A DNA stretch of 15,307 nucleotides, taken from NCBI GenBank assembly GCA_964363055.1, contig CAYIGN010000014.1, positions 1 through 15,307 on the forward strand, read 5' to 3'. The notes below the pieces were generated by a model. The model did no database searches and was not told where the DNA came from. It saw only the letters and a list, made by a program, of their open reading frames with translations. Numbering within the stretch: position 1 is the stretch's first letter; each line of letters begins with the position of its first letter. The translations under genes and the position numbers were made by a program. Shown here piece after piece: positions 1 to 5,065 of the stretch. This stretch comes from CAYIGN01 sp964363055 (lineage in GTDB: Bacteria; Patescibacteriota; Minisyncoccia; Sungbacterales; HO2-52-23).

Positions 1-878
1 CCGGCTTGTTTGATCTTGGTAATAAACATGGAGCCGAAGAAACTTGAATTTTCTTCGCCCAATTTTCCTTTGGAGAGATTGATAAGAAGAATCCTGTGGT
101 CATTCATTATGTCGTCAAATTCAATCTTATTTTCTTTCTGGGCGAAAATATTTCTCAACGCGGGCATGGAGAGGAACTGGCCTAATTTATTGACTAAGGG
201 GATGATCGCATCTGTGTCAAACTTCTCGGACCAATCCGCAAACTCCACCGCAAAAAAGCGCTTGACCATGTCGTCGGTGATGTATTCAATCACTTTCTGG
301 CGGTACGGCCGGTCCGTAAGCATAGAAATCATCCCGCGCATAGTGGCCTCGGGATAGTCAAGCAAGGCCAAAGTGGTAAAGCGAAAGACATGCTCCAGGC
401 GCGGGGTCCAGTTGGCACCGAATTGCTTCTCCATCACCTCAATCAGGCCCTGCGCCATCTGATGCTTCATCTCTGACGGCACTTTTTGCAAAGGATTAAA
501 AGAAACCGGCCACTCAGCATCCGAGGGATCAATCAAAATCACATCCTCAATCCGCTCCTCGGGGACAAAATCCAAAATTGATTCTATCACATCTCCGTGC
601 GGGTCAATGAAGCAGAGACCGTGACCGTAGGCAATATCCTGGCGCACCAAAAGTTCCAAGAGTTTGGACTTCCCTACTCCGGATTTGCCGACAATATAAA
701 GATGCCTCCTGCGGTCGCGGCGCTTGATTCCGAAAATGTATTTTTTGGACTCCAGCGGCGCCTCGTAATTGGTGCGGCCGATGAAACAGACCTCCCGAGG
801 ATCAACATGCTGATAGACCGGCAGTTCCGGCGGCGGGGGGCCGTATTTGGAGATGTGAATCCTGCCTTCGCGGGCCAT
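1..878 (-). CDS. TraG/VirD4-like conjugation-type P-loop ATPase, 5' part (runs off left edge)
   Basis: The minus frame is open from the ATG at 878 to the window edge, giving 292 residues with no stop. The N-terminus MAREGRIHISKYG is followed by a Walker A motif GKSGVGKS at residues 64-71 and an IDPHGD box at about 91-96. That order matches the TraG/TraD/VirD4 and DUF87-like ATPases that are abundant in CPR genomes. Later segments such as HRILLINLSKGKLGEENSSF (about 261-280) fit the same family. An in-frame TGA lies two codons upstream of the ATG, so translation cannot start further upstream. The family powers DNA or protein transfer, or pilus-related secretion, at the membrane; the substrate cannot be read here. 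No hydrophobic N-terminal anchor is seen. The gene is divergent from the membrane-protein gene at 957 and has its own promoter, which predicts a leaderless mRNA. The C-terminal half lies outside the window, so the exact subfamily is open. Confidence 0.88.
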   Translation of the reverse strand, partial: MAREGRIHISKYGPPPPELPVYQHVDPREVCFIGRTNYEAPLESKKYIFGIKRRDRRRHLYIVGKSGVGKSKLLELLVRQDIAYGHGLCFIDPHGDVIESILDFVPEERIEDVILIDPSDAEWPVSFNPLQKVPSEMKHQMAQGLIEVMEKQFGANWTPRLEHVFRFTTLALLDYPEATMRGMISMLTDRPYRQKVIEYITDDMVKRFFAVEFADWSEKFDTDAIIPLVNKLGQFLSMPALRNIFAQKENKIEFDDIMNDHRILLINLSKGKLGEENSSFFGSMFITKIKQA

Positions 879-884
879 GCCTCA

Positions 885-913
885 ATCATATACGGTGCTC
901 GCCCATTTGTAAA
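885..913 (-). promoter_or_regulatory. Promoter of the TraG-like ATPase gene
   Basis: On the minus strand, TTTACA (908-913) and TATGAT (885-890) are separated by 17 bp, a near-consensus sigma70-type promoter. Exactly 6 nt separate the -10 box from the ATG at 878, so the predicted transcript starts at or next to the start codon. GAGG lies inside those 6 nt but is only 1 nt from the ATG, too close to act as a normal Shine-Dalgarno. Its -35 box lies 8 bp from that of the divergent promoter at 922-950. Confidence 0.7.
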
Positions 914-921
914 AATCCGGT

Positions 922-950
922 TTGCGCCTATCCTCCGGTAATGGTAAGAT
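922..950 (+). promoter_or_regulatory. Promoter of the membrane-protein gene at 957 (extended -10)
   Basis: TTGCGC (922-927) and TAAGAT (945-950) are 17 bp apart, and TGG immediately precedes the -10 box, making an extended -10 element. Six nt then separate the -10 from the ATG at 957, the same spacing as the divergent promoter, so a leaderless transcript is predicted. No Shine-Dalgarno is present. Confidence 0.6.
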
Positions 951-956
951 AGCAGT

Positions 957-1454
957 ATGACGGATGTGCTCAAAGCAATTTTTAATTTGGTAATCTGGAC
1001 CTTTGTGCCGGTGATGTTATCTATTGCGCTCCTCAAGGCCTATGGCCTTCCCCAAAGGATTGAACATGCCCGATACAAAGGCGCTGCGCAATCGGGCTTT
1101 ATTGGAGGATTCATCCTCTTCGTTATTATCCTCATCTATCAGGTCGGGCAATTCATAAAAAATGGCTTCCCTGAGCAGCCAATCTACCAAGGGCTCAATA
1201 TAGCGCTGGTGCTTGGCGCGGCTGCCGTGACTTTTGGGATTTTCTACGGCGGTCGGGTCATGCCCCCCAAACTGATAGGATGGATTGTGCTGGCCTTCAC
1301 CTTTTCTTCCTTCTGGGCGCTGTGGCACTACCTTTTTGTCCACACCGCCAACGAATATATACTCTCGCTGGTGCTGGGCGCGGCTCTGGGTATCTTCACC
1401 CACACCGCCTTCTCCCCGGTATCCCTGGACGACTTAGTAAAATTTTCTTCATAA
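957..1454 (+). CDS. Unrecognised five-helix integral membrane protein
   Basis: The 165-residue protein has five hydrophobic stretches, at about residues 11-30, 47-67, 79-98, 106-128 and 134-151. They are joined by short loops, including a basic one (LPQRIEHARYKG, about 31-42). There is no cleavable signal peptide, no catalytic motif and no family I can name. Aromatic residues cluster in helix 4 (FSSFWALWHYLFV). The ATG at 957 is chosen because a -10 box with the same spacing as at other genes here lies directly upstream. The gene stands alone between the divergent TraG-like gene and the rpsF operon, so neighbours give no firm clue to its role. A membrane location is well supported; a function is not. 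Confidence 0.72.
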   Translation: MTDVLKAIFNLVIWTFVPVMLSIALLKAYGLPQRIEHARYKGAAQSGFIGGFILFVIILIYQVGQFIKNGFPEQPIYQGLNIALVLGAAAVTFGIFYGGRVMPPKLIGWIVLAFTFSSFWALWHYLFVHTANEYILSLVLGAALGIFTHTAFSPVSLDDLVKFSS

Positions 1455-1480
1455 ACATAAAATATGTGTCTCCGGCGGGG

Positions 1481-1522
1481 AGAATCTACACTTATCCGCG
1501 ATCGCGGATAAGTGTAGATTCT
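1481..1522. repeat. Perfect 42-bp palindrome, no spacer
   Basis: The 21 bases at 1481-1501 are the exact reverse complement of 1502-1522, with the axis between 1501 and 1502 and the centre CCGCGATCGCGG. The flanks (G at both 1480 and 1523) do not pair. In RNA it would form a stem of about 19 bp with a GATC loop. No T-run follows on the plus strand (GGTTCTTA), and the downstream rpsF promoter is about 60 bp away. It could stop transcription leaving the membrane-protein gene, bind a dimeric protein, or be a mobile repeat. Confidence 0.9.
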
Positions 1523-1583
1523 GGTTCTTACCAGCCAGCGTATACCTGATATATAAGACATCAAAATAAATATAATGTCAACA

Positions 1584-1611
1584 TTGCGGACGAAATAACT
1601 TATGATACCAT
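1584..1611 (+). promoter_or_regulatory. Promoter of the rpsF-ssb-rpsR operon
   Basis: TTGCGG (1584-1589), a 16-bp spacer ending in TGA, and TACCAT (1606-1611) form an extended -10 promoter. It ends 6 nt before the rpsF ATG, as at two other leaderless-type promoters here. An overlapping alternative is TCAACA (1578-1583), 17 bp, then TATGAT (1601-1606), which would leave a leader of about 5 nt. Both readings leave no room for a Shine-Dalgarno. Confidence 0.5.
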
Positions 1612-1617
1612 CTTTCT

Positions 1618-2061
1618 ATGGATGTCAACTCCAAAAACTATGAGCTCACGTATCTACTCTCCGATTCTGTACCAGAGGGAGAGGCGCTTGCCTATGTAGG
1701 GAAGATTTCGGAAGTGGTTGAGAGCCAGAACGGAGCGATCCGACGCGTAGAGACGCCCAAGAAGCGCCGGCTTGCCTATCCGGTGAGGAAGGAGCAGAAT
1801 GCGTATCTGGGCTGGACTACTTTTGCGCTATCCCCGGAATACCTCAGCAAGGTGGAACGCCAACTCAAGGAACTGCCTCAAGTCCTCCGCCACCTAATTG
1901 TGGAGGAAGAAGTTGAGGCGCGCCGGCCGTTCCTACGGCCACTGCCGCCGCGGCCTTTTGTCGGAGCGCCCAGACCCGCGCCGCCGGCCGAGAAAAAAGA
2001 AGACGAGAAGCTGGACTTAGAAGCACTGGATAAAAAATTGGAGGAGATATTAGGAAAATAA
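1618..2061 (+). CDS. rpsF: Small ribosomal subunit protein bS6 with acidic C-terminal extension
   Basis: The 147-residue protein opens MDVNSKNYELTYLLSD and carries the typical bS6 segment TPKKRRLAYPVRKEQNAYLG (about 46-65). The core ends near residue 98. Bacterial bS6 is often 95-135 aa. The rest here is a Pro/Arg-rich linker (about 101-122) and a charged, helix-prone tail ending LDLEALDKKLEEILGK, a tail style I associate with CPR bS6 proteins. bS6 binds bS18 and 16S rRNA on the platform of the 30S subunit, and both partners are encoded in this operon. ssb follows after 33 nt. No Shine-Dalgarno precedes the ATG, which fits the near-leaderless promoter. Confidence 0.96.
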   Translation: MDVNSKNYELTYLLSDSVPEGEALAYVGKISEVVESQNGAIRRVETPKKRRLAYPVRKEQNAYLGWTTFALSPEYLSKVERQLKELPQVLRHLIVEEEVEARRPFLRPLPPRPFVGAPRPAPPAEKKEDEKLDLEALDKKLEEILGK

Positions 2062-2094
2062 AGGACTCGGCCAGAATTTCCGCTCCCGATTAAT

Positions 2095-2574
2095 ATGAAC
2101 TTAAACAAGGTATTCATCCTGGGCAATCTCACCCGCGATCCGGAACTGCGTCAAACCCCCTCGGGACAGGCAGTATGTTCCTTTGGCATAGCCACCAATC
2201 GCTTTTATACCGACGGCGCCGGGCAGAAACAGAAGCAGACCGAATTCCATAATGTGGTCGCTTGGGGTCGGAATGCAGAATTGGTCAACCAATACCTGCA
2301 AAAAGGCAGCTCGGTCCTAATAGAAGGACGACTGCAGACTCGGTCCTGGCAGGATCAGCAGGGAACCAAGCACTGGCGCACCGAGATTATTGCCGAGCGG
2401 ATCCAACTGGGCCCGCGCCCATTCTCGGGCGCTCCGCCGGGCGACAGGCCCTCGGCCGGAGGAGTAGCCGCGCCGGCCGCAAGCGAGCCGCCGCAGGCGG
2501 CTCAAGATCCAACCCCGATCATTGAATTGCCCGAAGATGGAGAAGAAATTGACGTAAAAGATATACCCTTTTAA
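2095..2574 (+). CDS. ssb: Single-stranded DNA-binding protein
   Basis: This 159-residue SSB starts MNLNKVFILGNLTRDPELR, the standard first strand of the OB fold. It continues with FHNVVAWGRNAELVNQYLQKG and IEGRLQTRSWQDQQGTKHW; the fold ends near residue 106. A low-complexity Pro/Ala/Gly linker (about 107-140) leads to an acidic tip ending DVKDIPF, equivalent to the DDIPF tail that recruits repair and replication proteins. It coats single-stranded DNA during replication, recombination and repair, and would work with the RecA encoded nearby. It lies 33 nt after rpsF and 14 nt before rpsR, the classic bacterial order. No Shine-Dalgarno is seen (CCCGATTAATATG), so translation may be coupled to rpsF or use another signal. 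Confidence 0.97.
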   Translation: MNLNKVFILGNLTRDPELRQTPSGQAVCSFGIATNRFYTDGAGQKQKQTEFHNVVAWGRNAELVNQYLQKGSSVLIEGRLQTRSWQDQQGTKHWRTEIIAERIQLGPRPFSGAPPGDRPSAGGVAAPAASEPPQAAQDPTPIIELPEDGEEIDVKDIPF

Positions 2575-2588
2575 TAGAGAACCGCTAT

Positions 2589-2801
2589 ATGCAAACCGTT
2601 CCAAAACAATGTTTTTTCTGCACCACCAATCGTGAAGTCGTGGACTACAAAGACGCCGAGACCCTCCGTCAATTCATGAGTACTCAAGCCAAGATATATC
2701 CCCGGCGCAAATCGGGACTTTGTGCCTATCACCAGCGCCGCCTGGCACAGGCAGTCAAGCGCGCCCGGTATCTGGCCCTCATACCCTACACCACGAGATA
2801 A
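2589..2801 (+). CDS. rpsR: Small ribosomal subunit protein bS18 (zinc-ribbon form)
   Basis: The protein is 70 residues, normal for bS18. It keeps a full metal-binding set: CFFC at residues 8-11, then CAYH at 45-48 (CxxC...CxxH), the ancestral zinc-carrying type that many bacteria have lost. The segment YPRRKSGLCAYHQRRLAQAV and the ending RYLALIPYTT are typical of the family. bS18 pairs with bS6 on the 30S platform, and the two genes share this operon. Only 14 nt separate it from ssb, and no clear Shine-Dalgarno is present. No rplI follows: the next element is a mobile-like hairpin repeat and then convergent recA, so this operon ends here. Confidence 0.96.
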   Translation: MQTVPKQCFFCTTNREVVDYKDAETLRQFMSTQAKIYPRRKSGLCAYHQRRLAQAVKRARYLALIPYTTR

Positions 2802-2889
2802 TGCCCTCCTCCCACGCCGCTATGCGCCTTTTATGCACCGGTGGAATTAAAAAGCCATAACGACCTGTTCGCCGCGAGACCCTATCATA

Positions 2890-3023
2890 TAGGACTTACG
2901 CGTTTGGGTAAATATCACCCTTTTCTGTCATTCCCGCGAAAGCGGGAATCCAGCAGATAAGCCGTTATTTGACGCTCTGGATTCCCGATCAAGTCGGGAA
3001 TGACACCAAACGCGTAAGTCCTA
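2890..3023. mobile_element. 134-bp MITE-like element with nested inverted repeats
   Basis: Outer 18-bp inverted repeats (TAGGACTTACGCGTTTGG at 2890-2907 and its exact complement at 3006-3023) enclose a second pair (TGTCATTCCCG at 2926-2936 with CGGGAATGACA at 2995-3005) and a third (CGGGAATCCAG at 2943-2953 with CTGGATTCCCG at 2977-2987). Each inner half is also a small hairpin of the ATTCCC-N8-GGGAAT type, the form of the neisserial dRS3 repeat that also occurs in other bacteria. TCATA directly abuts both ends (2885-2889 and 3024-3028), consistent with a 5-bp target duplication. It has no ORF, so it would need a transposase elsewhere. Lying between convergent rpsR and recA, it may also act as a two-way transcription block. 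Confidence 0.75.
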
Positions 3024-3040
3024 TCATAATGAGGCACGGA

Positions 3041-4042
3041 CTATTCTTTTACCTTCATCGCCTCGCGAATTTTCTTTACAATCTCCTCGCACACTTTGTG
3101 GTTCTCTTTGAGATAATTCTTTGCCGAGTCAAATCCCTGGCCAAGTTTGGATGAATCATAACTTACCGCGGCCCCGGCTTTTTTCACAATCCCCAGCCCG
3201 ATCGCGGTATTCAAAATGTCTGCCTCGGTGGAGATGCCCTCATTATAGTAGATATCAAATTCCGCGGTGCGGAAGGGAGGGGCGACTTTATTCTTAACCA
3301 CCTTGGCTTTAGTGCGGTTGCCAATGATTTCATCCCCCTTTTTCAACTGCGCGGCTCTGCGCACTTCAATCCGCACTGAGGAATAGAATTTGAGCGCCTT
3401 GCCTCCGGGAGTTGTCTCCGGATTGCCGTAGAACACTCCGATCTGCATCCGAATCTGATTGATGAAGACGACGACCGTATGGGTCTTGGAAACAATCGCG
3501 GTGAGCTTGCGCAGGGCATGGGACATCAGCCGCGCCTGCAATCCGACGTGCTGCTGCCCCATCTCGCCTTCAATCTCGGCTCGAGGAGTCAATGCCGCGA
3601 CCGAATCCACGACCACCACGTCTATGGCATTGGAGTGGACCAGCGAGTCCACAATTTCGAGCGCCTGCTCGCCAGTATCGGGCTGCGAAATGAGAAGATC
3701 GTCAACTTTGACCCCGATTCTCCTGGCGTACTCCGGGTCAAGCGCATGCTCCGCATCCACAAACGCCGCCGTACCCCCGCGTTTCTGCGCTTCACGCACA
3801 ATATGGAGCGCCAGGGTGGTTTTGCGGGAGCTCTCCGGACCAAATATTTCTATGATCCGGCCGCGCGGCACCCCTCCCACCCCCAGCGCGTCATCCAACG
3901 CCATGGAACCGGTCGGGATCACATCCACATCTACCCTGCGCACCTCACCCAACTTCATAATTGCCCCCTCGCCATACTTGTCCTGAATCTGCTTGACCGC
4001 GGACTCCAATAATTTTGTTTTATCCAACTTATCTTCTTTCAT
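3041..4042 (-). CDS. recA: RecA recombinase with an altered Walker A motif
   Basis: The 333-residue protein is a full-length RecA that drives homologous strand exchange and repair using ATP. The core is conserved: the N-terminal helix region, Walker B VVVVDSVAAL, the stretch QQHVGLQARLMSHALRKLTA, loop-2 region FYGNPETTPGGKALKFYSS, and a short C-terminal domain ending KIREAMKVKE. The striking point is Walker A, which reads GPESSRKT (residues 68-75) instead of GPESSGKT: residue 73 is Arg (CGC, 3824-3826) where Gly is nearly invariant. The Lys and Thr that contact phosphate remain. It may be a real variant or one miscalled base. The gene is convergent with rpsR across the MITE-like element. Upstream are a second structured element and degenerate repeats; no convincing promoter or Shine-Dalgarno is seen before the ATG. 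Confidence 0.97.
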   Translation of the reverse strand: MKEDKLDKTKLLESAVKQIQDKYGEGAIMKLGEVRRVDVDVIPTGSMALDDALGVGGVPRGRIIEIFGPESSRKTTLALHIVREAQKRGGTAAFVDAEHALDPEYARRIGVKVDDLLISQPDTGEQALEIVDSLVHSNAIDVVVVDSVAALTPRAEIEGEMGQQHVGLQARLMSHALRKLTAIVSKTHTVVVFINQIRMQIGVFYGNPETTPGGKALKFYSSVRIEVRRAAQLKKGDEIIGNRTKAKVVKNKVAPPFRTAEFDIYYNEGISTEADILNTAIGLGIVKKAGAAVSYDSSKLGQGFDSAKNYLKENHKVCEEIVKKIREAMKVKE

Positions 4043-4069
4043 TATCTGGATTTACGACACGCCCAACGC

Positions 4070-4158
4070 CGGGGCTTGCCCTATGCGCTTTGGGTTATGT
4101 GTTATGAGCTACACGTTATGCCTTAAGCATCAGACGTTAAGCGCTGAGCATTAGGAAT
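4070..4158. repeat. Degenerate GTTATG/GTTAAG/CATTAG-type short repeats upstream of recA
   Basis: This stretch is built from loosely repeated words spaced about 8-13 nt apart: GGGTTATG, TGTTATGAG, ACGTTATGC, CTTAAGCAT, ACGTTAAGCG and GAGCATTAGG. A related short run, GCGTTAGGCGTTAGGCAT, occurs at 5033-5050 between ftsK and the RodZ-like gene. No ORF or convincing promoter is visible inside. It looks like decayed tandem repeat or slippage-generated spacer DNA. Confidence 0.5.
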
Positions 4159-4163
4159 ACATA

Positions 4164-4326
4164 GAGACCATTACAAAACTCCCTCTCCTGCTGCAATCGC
4201 ATAGTTTTGCGCATGGCGTCGTCAGTCCTCCTCGACGTACTTTAGCCAAGTACGCCTTCGTCGTCCTTCCTCGCCCTGCGCAAAACTATGCGATTTCGCG
4301 ACGAAGAAGAGTTTTGTAATGGTCTC
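4164..4326. mobile_element. 163-bp MITE-like hairpin element between the RodZ-like gene and recA
   Basis: Terminal inverted repeats of 18 bp (GAGACCATTACAAAACTC at 4164-4181 and its exact complement at 4309-4326) are flanked on both sides by ATA (4161-4163, 4327-4329), a possible 3-bp target duplication. Inside is a second perfect 19-bp pair (AATCGCATAGTTTTGCGCA at 4195-4213, complement at 4277-4295). At the centre is a 7-bp hairpin (CGTACTT 4236-4242, AAGTACG 4248-4254). No ORF is present. It begins only 4 bp after the stop codon of the RodZ-like gene, so it probably inserted there without harm. In a read-through transcript it would fold into one long hairpin ahead of recA. Confidence 0.75.
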
Positions 4327-4330
4327 ATAC

Positions 4331-4990
4331 TCACTCCACCAAAATGTACATCACTTCTCTGCTTATTTTTCCGAACTTACTTTCTGAAACGAACTCCATA
4401 CGATTGGAGCCCAACTGCAGTTCAATCTTTTCGCCAAAGTTGCCCAGCTCGTCAATTGTAAGTTCGCGGCCGTTCATTGTCAATCGGCTTTCCTGCTCGG
4501 TCTGTCCCGCCACCTCGACCGTCGGCTGGTGGATCAATGCTCCCTGGGCGGGCTGTGTCACAGTCAGTCGCGGAGGGGAACTAAATGCAATGAGACGGGG
4601 CAGCCAAAAAACAATTAGCCCCATCCCCGCCGCCGCTGCCAATCCCAACCCCAGTCGCCGAGGGTTGAGGGATACCGGAAAGGCCTGCGGGTCGTTGTCA
4701 TTCGCTGCAATGCGGAGATCCGGCATGTTCGGCTGCGCCAGCCACTCCTGATCCAGGGCAGTTAGGTATGGCTGCGGGTCGCGGATCTCAAACAGCCGCA
4801 GGATCTGACGCAGCACCCCCTGGGCGTATACTTTAGCGGAGAAAATCGGATGCTGGCCTTCTTCCAGCGCCCGGATGTATCGGGGAGCCGCATGGATCTC
4901 ACGCGCCAAATCCTCCACGCTTAGACCAGTCATCTCCCGCTGCTCCCGAAGCCGCTGGCCAAGATTGGATTGTGGACTGATCAATTCCAT
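4331..4990 (-). CDS. RodZ-like protein: HTH, one membrane span, outer beta domain
   Basis: The 219 residues divide into three parts. Residues 8-70 form a helix-turn-helix of the RodZ/HTH_25 kind (LGQRLREQREMTGLSVEDLA, then YIRALEEGQHPIFSAKVYAQ, a typical RodZ signature). Residues about 113-136 are a single transmembrane helix. Residues about 139-219 form an extracytoplasmic beta-sandwich-like domain (PPRLTVTQPAQGALIH, LTMNGRELTIDELGNF), similar to the Ig-like domains found in secreted and CPR RodZ-like proteins. RodZ links the MreB cytoskeleton to the wall-synthesis machinery and so affects cell shape; no mreB is in this window. The gene follows ftsK on the same strand after 75 nt. No Shine-Dalgarno is visible at the ATG. 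A membrane-bound regulator unrelated to shape is possible, since only the HTH is diagnostic. Confidence 0.85.
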   Translation of the reverse strand: MELISPQSNLGQRLREQREMTGLSVEDLAREIHAAPRYIRALEEGQHPIFSAKVYAQGVLRQILRLFEIRDPQPYLTALDQEWLAQPNMPDLRIAANDNDPQAFPVSLNPRRLGLGLAAAAGMGLIVFWLPRLIAFSSPPRLTVTQPAQGALIHQPTVEVAGQTEQESRLTMNGRELTIDELGNFGEKIELQLGSNRMEFVSESKFGKISREVMYILVE

Positions 4991-5032
4991 AGCTGCGATG
5001 CGCGTAGCCAGAAAGGAAATATCTAAGCTGCG

Positions 5033-5050
5033 CGTTAGGCGTTAGGCATA
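5033..5050. repeat. Short GCGTTAGGC-type tandem repeat
   Basis: GCGTTAGGCGTTAGGCAT is roughly two copies of GCGTTAG lying 40-60 bp upstream of the RodZ-like start codon, just past the ftsK stop. Its words resemble the degenerate repeats at 4070-4158 upstream of recA. Confidence 0.5.
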
Positions 5051-5065
5051 TTTGCAGAGACACCA

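Noticed and set aside
674..1036. 120-codon minus ORF overlapping the TraG-like start and the membrane-protein gene
   Set aside because: It is the wrong frame of the TraG-like ATPase; the Walker A motif lies in the other minus frame.
1497..1506. HIP1-like GCGATCGC octamer at the palindrome centre
   Set aside because: It occurs once as the unavoidable centre of a longer palindrome. Nothing else suggests a HIP1-rich genome.
2926..3005. CRISPR-like repeat pattern from the ATTCCC...GGGAAT units
   Set aside because: There are only two units, in inverted orientation, with no regular spacers and no cas genes.
3459..4012. Two plus-strand ORFs of about 175 codons over recA
   Set aside because: They are shadows of recA, with no recognisable motifs or start signals.
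4020..4070. Promoter or SOS box directly upstream of recA
   Set aside because: The best -10 candidate (TAAATC) matches only 3 of 6 bases, with no -35, and I see no LexA-type palindrome.
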